A DNA stretch of 64,000 bases from Epichloe hybrida (lineage: Eukaryota; Ascomycota; Sordariomycetes; Hypocreales; Clavicipitaceae). A model generated the notes under the pieces. The model did not search any database, had not been told where the DNA came from, and saw only the letters and a list, made by a program, of their open reading frames with translations. Shown piece after piece: positions 38,099-48,644 of this stretch; within the stretch, counting starts at the first letter, position 1; the number at the start of each line of letters is the position of its first letter. A program made the position numbers and the translations under genes. The stretch covers positions 2,498,527 to 2,562,526 of the forward strand of contig JAFEKR010000008.1 of the NCBI GenBank assembly GCA_019022495.1, read 5' to 3'.

Positions 38099-38116
38099 CA
38101 ATGCTCTGGCCTTAGC

Positions 38117-39300
38117 CTAATTAAGCTTATAAGTCTATGTAAATTAGGCGCTTATAATGTTAATCTTAGCGTAACTATTAAGATCCGCTGCTATTTTAAT
38201 GTCTTTATACCTATAAATAGTAACTAGTGTATAGAATTAGCATTCTATTAGTACCCTAGTGTCTAAGGTAAAGGTAAGGGTTTTTACTTCTACCTCTAGG
38301 AGTTTTCCTAGCTCTCTTACTAGTCTTTCCTTATCTCTTTAGTCCCTATTTAGCTAATGCCCTTGTAAGAAGTTATGTCTTTAGTGTTAAGCTGCCTTAT
38401 ATAGCCCTTTCTTTTCTAAATTATTTAGCTTTTGCTTATTCTTTAATATTACCTCCTAGAATTACTAGGTAAGTTATATAATATTTTCTTATATTAGACT
38501 AGTAATATCCGTGTGTAGGTTAATATAATCTTATAAGTTAGGAAGTAATTTTATAAAGAATATAAAAGTATAGGTCTTTTCTAGAGTGCATTCTAGGTGT
38601 TTCTCTAGTGAATTTAAGTAAATACTAAACTTAATAAAACTCTAGCCCTTCTTTTGCTTTATGTTTTCTAGCTATATAGCTATTTATATATTATAACTTG
38701 CGGAGTCTTTAAGTAGCATAAGGGTCTAGTCTTAGAACTTATCCTAGTTATCCTTAGGATAATTCTAACTATTAGCTAGTTATTCTTTAATATATTAGTC
38801 CTATCTAGCCTAATAGTTTATATATATATAGTTAAGTGTAAAGAGAATCTTTTAGTTATCCTAGTAATACTTTTTCTTTACCCCCTTAAAGGTATAGTTA
38901 AGGTTATTAAGCTATATCTTATGCTTCTATAGGTTTATAGAGTATTAGAGTTTTATAATATTTTAGACCTTAATTTCTTAGCTACTAAGGCTTAAGGATA
39001 AGCTATCCTTTTAGCCTTTTTTTACTAGTTTTTTATAAGATTATATTAAGTTAGTAAGCTTCTTTTCTTAATCCTATAGTTCCTTAAGTTACTTAAGCTA
39101 AGTAATTTACTCTCTAACTACTACCTTTTCTATCCCTATAGTAAAGAGTGTAGCTTTAGATAAGGTTATAGAATATTATATATCCCTAGCTATAGTATTA
39201 CTATTATCTAGCTAATCCTAAGTAATATATAGCATAGTTCTAGTGGATTAGGTTATTCTCCCTCTTATATTACTCTTAGGTAACTAGTAGGAGAAGCTTT
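38117..39300 (-). pseudogene. Gypsy F gag region remnant
   Basis: Degenerate minus-strand sequence lies between hAT-2 and the 5' LTR. Its position fits gag and the start of pol. I see no zinc knuckle that survives mutation, so the assignment rests on position. Confidence 0.5.
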
Positions 39301-39305
39301 AGAAT

Positions 39306-39496
39306 TATAAGAATAAAGGGATAGCTAGGTAAGAGGTATAGAGGTGTTTATATATTAACTAAAGCTTACTAGGTCTAAGTGTGTTATACGTGTAAGTCGC
39401 TGACTTATAGCTAGTGGCTTGCTAGTGTTACGTGGACCTAGCCCTACAGCGTAGTGCGCTAGCGGGGTGCACCCGTGTTGTGAGTGGGGCCTCACA
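39306..39496 (-). repeat. 5' LTR of Gypsy F (right end)
   Basis: 191 bp. Its right half keeps CpG-rich sequence (cacccgtgttgtgagtgggg), while its left end has been mutated from TGTGAGAACAAAG to TATAAGAATAAAG. On the minus strand the sequence after the LTR (attctaaagcttctcc) could be a mutated TGG-type primer site. Confidence 0.9.
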
Positions 39497-39501
39497 CTCC
39501 C

Positions 39502-40393
39502 TAATAATAGTTTCTTTATTTAAAGAGATTTCTTTTAGAGCTTAGCTTTATCTAAGGGAAAGAAGACTTATATATCTTTATAAAGGATGATTTTATTTTA
39601 TTTTTCTACGTAAATAATATTATAGTGCTTTACCCTAATAGATCTAAAGTAGAATTTAAAGAATTATATAAGTAATTAATAAATAGCCTAGATATTAAGG
39701 ACTAAGGCAAATTAAAGTAATTCCTAGGTATTAAAATTATTAGAAACTATGAAACTAAAGAGATATAGTTATTATAGGAATTATATATTTAAAAGATTAC
39801 TTAGAAGTTTATTCCTAATATTATTAATAATAAGTTAAAGAGCTTAATTATAGCTCCTCTCCTAATAGCTATAATTTACCTAAATAATAATAAAGCTTTA
39901 GATAAAGAAATCAGCTACTATAGAGTAATTATAGGCTCTTTAGTGTACCTTTATATTATTAGAAGACCTAATATAGTGTTTATAGCTTTAAAGCTAGCCT
40001 CTTTTATAATAAATCTATTAATAAAGCATATTAAGCTAGTATAGGGTGCTTTATTATATACTTAGAATATAAAGAAGCTTTATTTATAATATTTAGGCGT
40101 AGATAGCTTTAATATATTATTTTCTAGTATAGATACTTTACTTAGTAATAATCCTAAGACTTAGAAGTTAATATAAGGCTATGTTTTTATTATATATAAC
40201 GCTATAATTAATTAGAAGTCTAGGAGGTAATATTATATAATAACTTTAAGTATAGAAGTAAAGCTCTTTACCTTAAATTATAGTATAAAAAAGCGTATTT
40301 CTCTTAGTAGGTTACTTTGTGATATTAATATACATATATTATTACTCTTAATTATCTAGTGTAATAATAAATAAATAATCTAAATTACTAAGT
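39502..40393 (+). pseudogene. Copia D reverse transcriptase and RNase H remnant
   Basis: The frame reads FFYVNNIIVLYPNRSKVEF (about 39,596-39,652; the YVDD box as YVNN), KQFLGIKIIRN (about 39,716-39,750), SYYRVIIGSLVYLYIIRRPNI (about 39,911-39,972; canonical Copia RT-RNase H linker) and a later RNase H segment up to the Copia E target site (atata, 40,394-40,398). Confidence 0.78.
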
Positions 40394-40398
40394 ATATA

Positions 40399-40643
40399 TG
40401 TTAGATTCACAGGGTATTGAATTTAATGTAATACAGTCGTGAGCCCGAAGAATAGTATCGTCATTGATTATCTATTCTAGGCTGCGTTATCTGTTATTAT
40501 GATTGATTAAGTTGTTAGAAAAGAGAGGTAAAAAGCTAGAAGTTATAATACATAAAGGGAAAAGGGGTTACGTGTTTATATCCTTATATTTTCCTAGCTA
40601 ATTACGGCTATGACGCGTAATTAATATTACCTTTATTCTAACA
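40399..40643 (-). repeat. 3' LTR of Copia E (left end)
   Basis: 245 bp. It lacks the GC-rich block seen at about 47,043-47,106 in the other LTR but is otherwise less mutated (for example ttgaatttaatgtaatacag versus ttaaatttaatataatatag). Confidence 0.9.
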
Positions 40644-41299
40644 CTAGAACTTCTCTCTTTTAATATGATTATTAACGCGTAATATTAATTATAGAAATGA
40701 AAAAGAAAAGACAGATTAAGAATATAATTAACAGGGGATATAAGGAAAAGAACTTATATTCTATCTAGGTATATAGTTACTAATAAAAGGGAAATAATAA
40801 TCTCGCTTAGCCTATAAGCCTATGTGAGAATAAGTAGGTCCTTCTAAATCCCTTCTTTTCCTTAAAATAACATATATACTACACTATAGCATATATATAA
40901 TATCTTCCTCCTCCTTAGTAATACCTTTATCCTCCTATACACTACTATTAATTTCTATAGTTTACTAGGAGGGCCTAGTAGGCTAGTGTAGTTATAGCTA
41001 CTAGGGATATTAACTATAGGGGTATAAATTCCCTACGTATTACTGTCTTATCCCTATAGCTATCCTCCTAGAGAATTACCTTTTCCTCTTACTATATATA
41101 TGTTATACGCAAGTAACCTATCCCTCTATCTAGATAGTTATTTAGTTAGTTAAGATAAAGCTCTTAAGGGCCTTATTAGGTAATGCCTTTGTGAAGGTAT
41201 TAGCTAGGTTATTCTCTCTATTAATCTATTAGATCTTGTAGAGTTCTTAGCATTTGTATAACTATTAAAGGGCTATAATATTAATTATTAGGCATTTCT

Positions 41300-44200
41300 C
41301 CTTTATTATACTAAGCTTAATAAGGTACTTATATAAGAAGTATAAATCCGTATATGTAATAACTAGGATCTTTAGGAGCTTTAGTTAGTTAGTAACTAAG
41401 TTTAGGGTGGTTATAATTACATAAGCTATATTAACACTAGCTACTATGCTATAGACTTCCAAGGTAAGCATGCTTTATGTGACTCTCTTGCTCTTTGTTA
41501 AGCTAAAGTATATAATATTACCTTTAATTATGAATTTACTATTAGTGTAGTCTTTGTTTACTAGGATAAGTATATATCCTAGTTATAAGGATAGGTCCTA
41601 GTTATTAGCAAAGGATTTATCTATAAAAGCAAAGAGCTTTGCCTTCTTAAGGTTAATTAGGATAAACATTAGACCTCTCTCTAGGTAATCTATTTACTAC
41701 TTTAGGCAGCAATTAAGGGCTTTCACGTCCTTTAGGGTTAGCTCCGAGTGTTATATAGTAACGAATAAGTTAAAGCAAGCCTCTAGTTAGCAGATTAAGG
41801 TAATATAAGTACCTCAGGCCCTTTACTTAATATACTTACGCTTTAAATTAGTTATAGGGACTAACTCTAACTTATTACTTTACCTTTTCTACTAGATCTT
41901 AATAGTATTATTCTCTAGTGTAATAATACTACTATTAAACGTAAGGGGACTATCCTAGGTTAGAAACTACTTTAGCTTTATATTAAAGCTTACTATAATA
42001 AGCTAGGTCTCTTCCTTCTTAGAGAACTTCTTATCTAAGAGGCTAATTATATTATTAGTCTATATTCTAATATAGGTAAAGTTAGGGCTTTCCTTTGTAG
42101 TTACAAGCAGGCAGGGATTATATGTAAAGGTTTCTATCTAGAGGTTCTCTCTATAATACTTATAATATATAACCTACTAGTGCGTTCCTACTTCTATAAG
42201 CTTATAGAGAGGTTTAATAACCCTTATGATTATACTAGGCAGGTAAAGGTGCTATATATAAATTAGTAAGTATACTAGGATTAGTTACTTTAGTAATGTA
42301 CAGGCCTATACATAAGCCTAATAGATATCTCTTAGCTAAATAAGGAATTTCCTTAATCTTGCTAATAGGGCTATCACAAGAATAAGACATTAGCTTACGT
42401 GTTAAATCATTAGGGCCTATGTAAGAATAGCCTATTTCCCTTTATCCTCATACCCTTAGATTATAAGGCATGACTTTTTATAGGGTTTTATTATCTTACC
42501 TTTAATCTTATTAATAATTTAGGAATTAAAGATTTAAAGATTTAAATCCTACTATATTCTTCCTTATTAAACATAATAAATTTAAACACACCTTACTTAA
42601 TTAGAGTGTTAATCTCTACTTTTATTAATAGCTTAAATAGTTTGCCTAGGGTCTTAATAATTCCTTTCTTATATAGCTTAATTATAAGAGCTAGGTTACT
42701 ATATTCTTTTACTAATAGGAAGGTATTAGTACCTTAAGGTATTATAAGAGGGTTCTTCTATAGCCTTCCGTGTCCTTACTTTAATAGTATTAGTAGCACT
42801 ATATTTTTATTATAGGCCTCTTACCCTTTCTCTTCTTTCTCTTTACTAAGCTTTATTATTTTCTTTATATTAGGATTATTATAGTAGGGCTTAATAGATA
42901 TTAACCTAAAGGTCTTTAGGCCTCTAGGTATATTAAGTATATAGCTCTCTCTAGTAATTATTAGTAGCTTATATAGACTTACCTATCCCTTACCTTCTTA
43001 CTAGACCTTAACATTTAATCTAAGTAGTAGGCTAAGGGTCTTTAAGGTATCTGGGCTATTACATTTAGTAAGGGCCTTATTAACCTTCTAGATAGCGTAA
43101 AGTTTTTTAATCTCTTTAGTAGCCTTTTATACTATAATTATATACTATATAATATTAGGTGATAGTAGGGACTTACTTATTATATGTAGGTAGGCTCTAA
43201 AGATAAGGAGGGTTAGGATAAGACTATTAAGGCCTATAGTGTTATTTAGGGCCTTAATTACTATTTAAAGGGTAATAGGTTCTAGTGTTATAGGGCATTT
43301 GCGTCTAATTATATTATAGGCTCTTTAGAGTAGCTTATAATACCTTTTAACCTTCCCTATACTATAGTGTACCTTAATAAGGACTTCCTTAATTAAAATT
43401 AATATTAAAGCTATAAATTATTTAAATTTATTACTATAAAAGTTTATTCTAGTGTCTATAATAATAAAGTCTAGGGGGCCTAGGTAAGCATTAATCTAGC
43501 ATATTTAAAGGGCTTCCTAGGTTATTTTTATAGAGATATTATTAAGGAATTTCGCTATATTAAACACTATAGCTATATCTATAGCGTGGAGTATAAGGCA
43601 GTTACTATCTAGGTAAAAGATATTTACTATTACTTTGTAATTAAAGCTATACTTATCCTTAAGGGTAAACTTAAAGTAATTAAGGCTATTTATATGCATT
43701 TAGCATTAGTAATAAATTCTTATTAGCTCCCTAATAGCTTTAATATTAACATTATGCCCTAATCTATAAAGAACCTTATATAAATATTAGATTAATAGAT
43801 GCCTAAAGCGGCAATATAATCACTATAGCTTGCCTTCTATAAGGTAGCTCTAAGCAACTGCTTTTTCTTTCTATATAAGAAGCATCTAGGCATAGCCCTA
43901 TTTACATATAATAGGGACTTTAATATTTCCTTATTATAGCGTGTTCTTAGAGATATTAAAGTTAATCTTTAGATAGTCTATATTATTAAGGGATAAGAGA
44001 AATAAAGTATTTATAAGGATAACCTAAAAGAGAATATTTCTAAAGGGAGTAAGCATATTAGCTAATTTAAGCGTAATAATTAGGTCTCCTACGCTAAATC
44101 TAACTAATGCCTTTTTCTCTATTAATTTATTAAGCTATAATATAGGTATCTAACGTTATAAAGTAAGAAATTAAGGGTGCCCTACTATAGAGAACTTTAC

Positions 44201-46400
44201 GGCTCCTGTATTAGCCATAATCCCTTAGAATATCACATAGGAATAGTGATTTTCTAATATAAACATTACTAGGGCTTTATTTATAAGTTCTTACTAAAAG
44301 GGGTCTTCTTTGCTTAGGCTATAATACACTGCTTACCTTATTAGGAATTAAACCGTTTTCTCGCTATTAATATAGGTTTTATATATAAAGAAGCTTATAG
44401 GTACTAGCCTATCTATATTATTAGGGCTATTATTAAATCTAATGCTCTTTATATACTAAGTGATTTTGTTATTAACAGGGGGTTAGGACTTATGTTCTCT
44501 CTTATACTAAGTGAGAAATAAATAATATAAGTTATTAGTTAAATCCATAAGATAGTGGTTCTTAAAGCGTTAAAATACCTTTTTATAGTTCTCTTTAGGG
44601 TGCTTAGATAACTAGTATCCTTCCTTACTATATATATAGCACTTCTTTATATAAGAAGTACCTCCTCTTCCTTATAGTTTTAAGGGGTATTAGGTCTCTT
44701 TTCCCTTCTTATTATATCTTTAGTTAGTCTAGAATTACTCTAGGGTTATAGGTTTAGTTAGGAACTATTAATGGTTTTTCTTCTTTTTCTTAATAAAATA
44801 AAGGGTTATTCTAATTTATTTATAGAACTCTTATAGTCTATCTAGCAAATCTATGATTGCTCCTTTACACTCTGGAATACTATAATAGGCTTTAATAAGT
44901 TAATTCTAGAGTGCCCTTTTAGTTTAGCTTACTTTAGGTATTACTTATTATAAGATAGCTAGTCTTTCTATAAGTTTATTAAAGTATTTAATTATTAACT
45001 TACTTAGGTTATTATTTATTATTTCTTATAGGGAAGTGTTATTTTACTCTAGTAAATATCTTTACTATATATCCTTAGTTTTAAATTATTCTCTTATATA
45101 GCTAATAAGCGTAAGGAGATCTTATAGTTATCTAGGTTTAGAGAGGTAGTCTATATAGTATTATAGTGCTTTACCTTTAAGTATAACCTTAAAAGCATAA
45201 CTAGCTTATTTAGGCTAGATATTAAGTAACTTATACTTTTTATAAAATATTTAAAGCTTTAATTTAAGGATATTACAGTTATTAGCACTATAGAGTTATT
45301 CTTTAGGGTATACCTTAAATAAGTTAATAATTTACTTTAGTAAAGGTCTTTAGGTTTATAAGGGTTCTCTAGGTGTTTCTTTTTATATTTATAAAAGGGG
45401 TAGTAAGGTCTTTAGGAAGTAAGAGGGTAGCTTTATAAGTAATACCCTTAGGGCTTATTATTCTCTCTAATTCTTCTCTTCCTTATATTAGGAAGGAGAA
45501 ATTATAGCTTTTTAAGCTATGCTAATAGAGGCACTACTAGCTCTAGATAGCATAGGTTATCTCTATTAGTAACTCTCCTACTTAGGGGTATTATTAGTAG
45601 TATTACTAGGGTAATACTACTAACTTACCTCTAGTAAAGGTATAGGTAGGGGAGTTACGTATAGATGCTTATAAATAGTATCCTTAGGTGGTCTTAACTC
45701 TAGGTTAATTAACCTTCCTAGGGGAGATTAGCTAGGCCTTCCTAGAGGGGATTAACTTAGTTTTCCTAGGGGAGTCTAGCTTATTAATCCTTTTAATAGT
45801 AATTATACTAATAAATAAGGTAATAGGGTAGGTTACCTAGTTCTAATATTACTATTATCTAGTAAATTATAGAAGAACTCTTTATTTTATAGGTTTTTTT
45901 AGAAGCCTATATACTTCTTCCTAGCCTTTTTAATTTCTTTAAGAGTTTAAAATCTAAATTCTTCTTAGTTTACTACTTCTTTAAGGTTATTTACTATCTT
46001 AGTGCCTCTTCTAATAGTTATATACACTCTATTATAAAGAAAATAGTCTTAAAGTCTATTCTATAAAAGGTCTCTCCCTTTTATAAACTTATCCCTTAAC
46101 TATCTATAGAAGTTATTACTAAATTTAGAGAATAGTGTTTTTCTAAATAACCCTTACTTCTTATATTATTTAGTCTTTATAAGAATATAAAGACTAATTT
46201 CCTTAGGTATTATTATCTCTTTATATTTAGAACTTCTTATTTATTAGAGTAGTTCTTTTATAATATATTATTAAAGCCTTATAGAGATATAGGGGTATAG
46301 GTTAGTGTAAATAGGGGTTTTTCCTTTATTAAGGTATTTATTATTATCTCCTATTTTAACGCCTTCTATAGTATTATTATAGCTATTAGTCTTGCTAGGA
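41300..46400 (-). pseudogene. Copia E gag-pol remnant
   Basis: On the minus strand: RNase H with FAFIDKSFANN (41,601-41,640); reverse transcriptase of about 41,750-42,640 with a GVFKFIMFN-like segment (42,565-42,600); integrase core with an intact 60-codon stretch at 43,517-43,699 containing FKFTLKDKYSFNYKVIVNI; protease and gag further right, with no surviving motif that I can name. The domain order is Ty1/Copia. Confidence 0.72.
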
Positions 46401-46825
46401 ACTCTGAATTAACTAGAGGTCTTAGATAGTCTAGTTATATCTAATATTCTAATTAATTAAGGGAGGCAAATCTTATAATATAGGGAGAAAAAGGGTATAA
46501 CTATAATTATGTAATATATTTTAAATATAAAGGATTATAAGGTAAGGTAGTTAACTTTAAATATGTAATAGAATGTATAATAAAGAAAGATAAGGGAATA
46601 GCTTAGCTACTAGTATTAAACCTTTCTTTATTATTTTAAAGTCTATATAGATATAGATATTAATACTAAAGTAAGAAGAGAGCTATATTATACCTTTCTA
46701 TTAGTATAACTTATTATTAAACGTAGCCCTCCTATTATATAGGGTAAGTTATTGTTAGATAAGCTACCTCTTCTAATTAACCTTGCTAATCTGCGGTGTT
46801 TAAAGACTATGTGGTTATTTATAAA

Positions 46826-46841
46826 GGTAACCACTGATTAG
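46826..46841 (-). promoter_or_regulatory. Candidate primer binding site of Copia E
   Basis: Minus-strand CTAATCAGTGGTTACC is directly next to the 5' LTR. It appears to be the least mutated version of the site shared with Copia B and C2. Confidence 0.6.
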
Positions 46842-47149
46842 TGTTAGATTCACAGGGTATTAAATTTAATATAATATAGTTATAAGCCTAAAGAATAGTA
46901 TTATTATTGATTATTTATTCTAGGCTATATTATTTATTATTATAATTGATTAAGTTATTAGAAAAGAGAGGTAAAAAGCTAGAAGTTATAATACATAAAG
47001 GGAAAAGGGGTTATATATTTATATCCCTATATTTTCCTAGCTAATTAACATACTAGGTTATAGGTCACGTGTAGGGTCCGCGCGCGGCCTAAGCTTCTGC
47101 TAGGTAATTGCGGCTGCGACGCGCAATTGATATCACCTTTGTTCTAACA
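46842..47149 (-). repeat. 5' LTR of Copia E (right end)
   Basis: 308 bp. It retains a GC-rich patch with ggtcacgtgtagggtccgcg near 47,062, absent from the left LTR. Confidence 0.9.
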
Positions 47150-47154
47150 ATATA

Positions 47155-47340
47155 AAAGAAAGGCTTTAAACTAGCCTTAAGCACCTTAATATAAATTAAA
47201 TATAGATTTAAGAGTAATATATAATAGGTAATATTAAGGTAAATTAAATAAAGACTTCTAAGATACCTATAGATAGCTTTATAAAGCCTTTATTAGGTTA
47301 AATATATAGGGATTTTTACTATAGAATTAGCTTAAGGGAG
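47155..47340 (+). pseudogene. Copia D RNase H C-terminal remnant
   Basis: After the Copia E target site the frame gives KHLNIN- and IPIDSFIKPLLG-like text (about 47,180-47,300). This corresponds to the conserved Copia end with ADGFTKPL. Positions 47,341-47,433 hold only AT-rich leader to the 3' LTR. Confidence 0.65.
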
Positions 47341-47433
47341 ATTCCTACCTAATTATAATACTAGAGATTATTTATAATCTTTTCCTACGCCTTAGATTAT
47401 TAGCTTTAATAAATATCTTAGCTATAGGGGGTA

Positions 47434-47683
47434 TATTAGGAAAAGCTCCCTAAAGTATTAGATATATAGGTAAGGGTTGCGTATTAACTAGGATAAGATA
47501 TTAGTGGAGATAAATATATTAGAAGTACCTTCGTAGACTAGTTATTACCATAGCGCACTATGTACCCTTTAGGTATAAAAGTCGGGTGATGTCTGCACCT
47601 CTGATTAATCAAATTGAACACTTTTTATCACCTATTTACACCCCTACCTGACACTTACCTTGTTCACCTTCAGGGTCCTGACA
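47434..47683 (+). repeat. Probable 3' LTR of Copia D
   Basis: A G-run (ctataggggg, 47,422-47,431) precedes TATTAGGA (47,434), which is TGTCAGGA with two RIP-type changes. The far end is TCCTGACA (47,676-47,683), giving perfect terminal inversion. A TATA-like ggtataaaag lies at about 47,571-47,580. The left half is AT-rich and mutated, whereas the right half (from about 47,560) looks normal. No partner LTR is in the window, so this is an inference from end structure. Confidence 0.5.
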
Positions 47684-47976
47684 TTTCTTAGCTTTAATTG
47701 TAGCCTTCACTTTAATACTGCTTAGGGGGGCTTTGTATTACTATTATTGCATCTTTGCAAGCCCTTTTTGTCACGTCACGTGACACTACGACACAACGCT
47801 GCCAGCATTGCGCAACACGCAGCATTGAGATGTTGTACCGTCAACAAGACGGCCAAGCTGCCACCTGTCCTTCTTCGATTCTGCCCAGCCCCTACGTACT
47901 TTCTCTTCTCCGACATCCTGCATACTGACTCTCTCTCGCTCTCTCTCTCTCGACTTTTTTATTATTAAAAAAAAAA
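47684..47976 (+). promoter_or_regulatory. apc11 upstream region
   Basis: This is the first non-repetitive DNA after the transposon block. It holds a 10-bp palindrome with an E-box core (gtcacgtgac, 47,775-47,784), a CT-rich tract (47,929-47,952) typical of fungal promoters close to the start, and an A-run directly before the ATG. I see no other element. Confidence 0.5.
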
Positions 47977-48454
47977 ATGAAAGTCACCATCAAGGAGTGG
48001 AATACGGTGGCTACCTGGCGTTGGGATATTCCACAAGACGACGTTTGTGGTATTTGCCAGGTTCATTTTGACGGGACGTGTCCGACTTGCAAATATCCCG
48101 GCGACGACTGTAGTCTCCGTAAGATGCGTCTTCTGTCAAAGTCCCCCTTGTCGCTCTTCAATCACCTTCTAACTTTCCAGCTTTCAGTATCCGGTAAATG
48201 TGGTCACAACTTTCACATGGTGAGCGCATAGGTCATACTGCGGCTGCACGAGGCTGTCTTTTGCTGACCGTGACGGGTGTAGCACTGCATTATGGAATGG
48301 ATCAAGCAGGATGCTGCTCGTGGTCAATGCCCGATGTGCCGGCAAAGTAGGTCATCATTAGCGCATCGTTTTCACGAAATGTCGTTGTTAACGAGATGCA
48401 GCATTCGAATGGATTGACAATCAGCCCAATGACGGCACGCCACCGGCAGAGTGA
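47977..48454 (+). CDS. APC11: Anaphase-promoting complex subunit 11 (RING-H2 E3 ligase subunit)
   Basis: Four exons (47,977-48,118; 48,188-48,219; 48,283-48,346; 48,402-48,454) give 96 residues, the normal APC11 length. The protein starts MKVTIKEWNTVATWRWDI and carries the APC11 RING-H2 pattern: CGIC (24-27), CPTC (35-38), DDC45, C52-x-H54, HMHC (57-60) and CPMC (74-77), ending CRQTFEW plus a short acidic tail. Family knowledge: APC11 is the catalytic RING subunit of the APC/C, recruiting E2 enzymes to ubiquitinate cyclin B and securin. Introns of 69, 63 and 55 bp have GT-AG ends. The second acceptor choice at 48,187 is forced, because the earlier AG leads to a stop. The gene converges with chk1, with 190 bp between stops. 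Exon borders are my reading, but the protein match is unambiguous. Confidence 0.93.
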
Positions 48455-48644
48455 TTTGATTGCGAGAGACTTGGTTCTGGACCAAGCCATTCTTGAGTTT
48501 AATTCTCTACCAACGTCGCGATTTTATGCTGTGTCAATGTTTGTCACAGGGACGAAATTATTAAGCTACTTTTCAATCGTCTTGCCCTGACATGACAGGC
48601 CTCGTTCCTCCACAAGCATCATTTTCAAGGACAAAAGAAGACTT
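48455..48644. other. Convergent 3' intergenic region apc11/chk1
   Basis: 190 bp between the stop codons. It must hold the 3' UTRs and poly(A) sites of both genes. I see no coding sequence. Confidence 0.6.

Larger units (their letters stand above)
35900..38108. mobile_element. hAT-2: non-autonomous hAT-like DNA transposon in Gypsy F
   Basis: TIRs CAGAGCATTG (35,900-35,909) and CAATGCTCTG (38,099-38,108) are flanked by exact 8-bp TSDs gccttagc (35,892-35,899; 38,109-38,116). It is 2,209 bp long without coding capacity. It shares with hAT-1 the tataatagct array, the ttaattaa-rich spacer and the gacccactttta tandem units (about 36,539-36,850). Its terminal 5-mers, however, are AATAC/GTATT instead of ACTAC/GTAGT. 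Its right end is duplicated internally (about 37,320-37,675 versus 37,800-38,108), which explains its greater length. Confidence 0.9.
30894..39496 (-). mobile_element. Gypsy F (Ty3-type chromovirus), nested in Copia D and carrying hAT-2
   Basis: 191-bp LTRs (30,894-31,084; 39,306-39,496; TGTGAGAACAAAG...CCTCACA in the least mutated version) are flanked by exact TSDs ctccc (30,889-30,893; 39,497-39,501). Coding remains read on the minus strand, and the pol order RT, RNase H, integrase, chromodomain is that of Ty3/Gypsy chromoviruses. A purine tract (aagtaagggga on the minus strand) abuts the left LTR, confirming orientation. Without hAT-2 the element is about 6.4 kb. The span of about 31,085-32,450, beyond the chromodomain, is unexplained. 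Confidence 0.9.
40399..47149 (-). mobile_element. Copia E, complete element nested in Copia D
   Basis: LTRs at 40,399-40,643 (245 bp) and 46,842-47,149 (308 bp) carry TGTTAGA and CTAACA ends. Exact TSDs atata lie at 40,394-40,398 and 47,150-47,154. The purine tract (aaaagagagaagt on the minus strand) next to the left LTR and the primer site next to the right LTR both show minus-strand orientation. The LTR length difference is one internal block of about 64 bp, missing from the left copy between tagctaatt and taggtaatt direct repeats. It is related to Copia B and C. Confidence 0.92.
18548..47683 (+). mobile_element. Copia D, oldest element, split into four blocks
   Basis: Four segments read collinearly as one Ty1/Copia element on the + strand: gag (18,630-20,366), integrase (29,046-30,888), reverse transcriptase/RNase H (39,502-40,393) and the RNase H end plus 3' LTR (47,155-47,683). 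They are separated by hAT-1, Gypsy F and Copia E, each with its own TSD, so D predates all three. Net D sequence in the window is about 5.1 kb. The 5' LTR is not visible and presumably lies left of C1 beyond the window. The region 18,548-18,629 holds no recognisable motif. Confidence 0.8.

Noticed and set aside
35907..38115. Open frames rich in QYNTI repeats (35,907-36,140; 37,924-38,115)
   Set aside because: Translation of AATAC/GTATT microsatellite arrays at hAT-2 ends.
47641..47683. An independent solo LTR ending TCCTGACA next to apc11
   Set aside because: It is better explained as the end of Copia D's own 3' LTR, because D's RNase H end and a G-run lie directly upstream; kept as a moderate-confidence LTR.
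1..47683. tRNA or rRNA genes in the AT-rich block
   Set aside because: No cloverleaf or rRNA-like stretch was seen by eye; a covariance-model search would be needed to exclude degraded copies.
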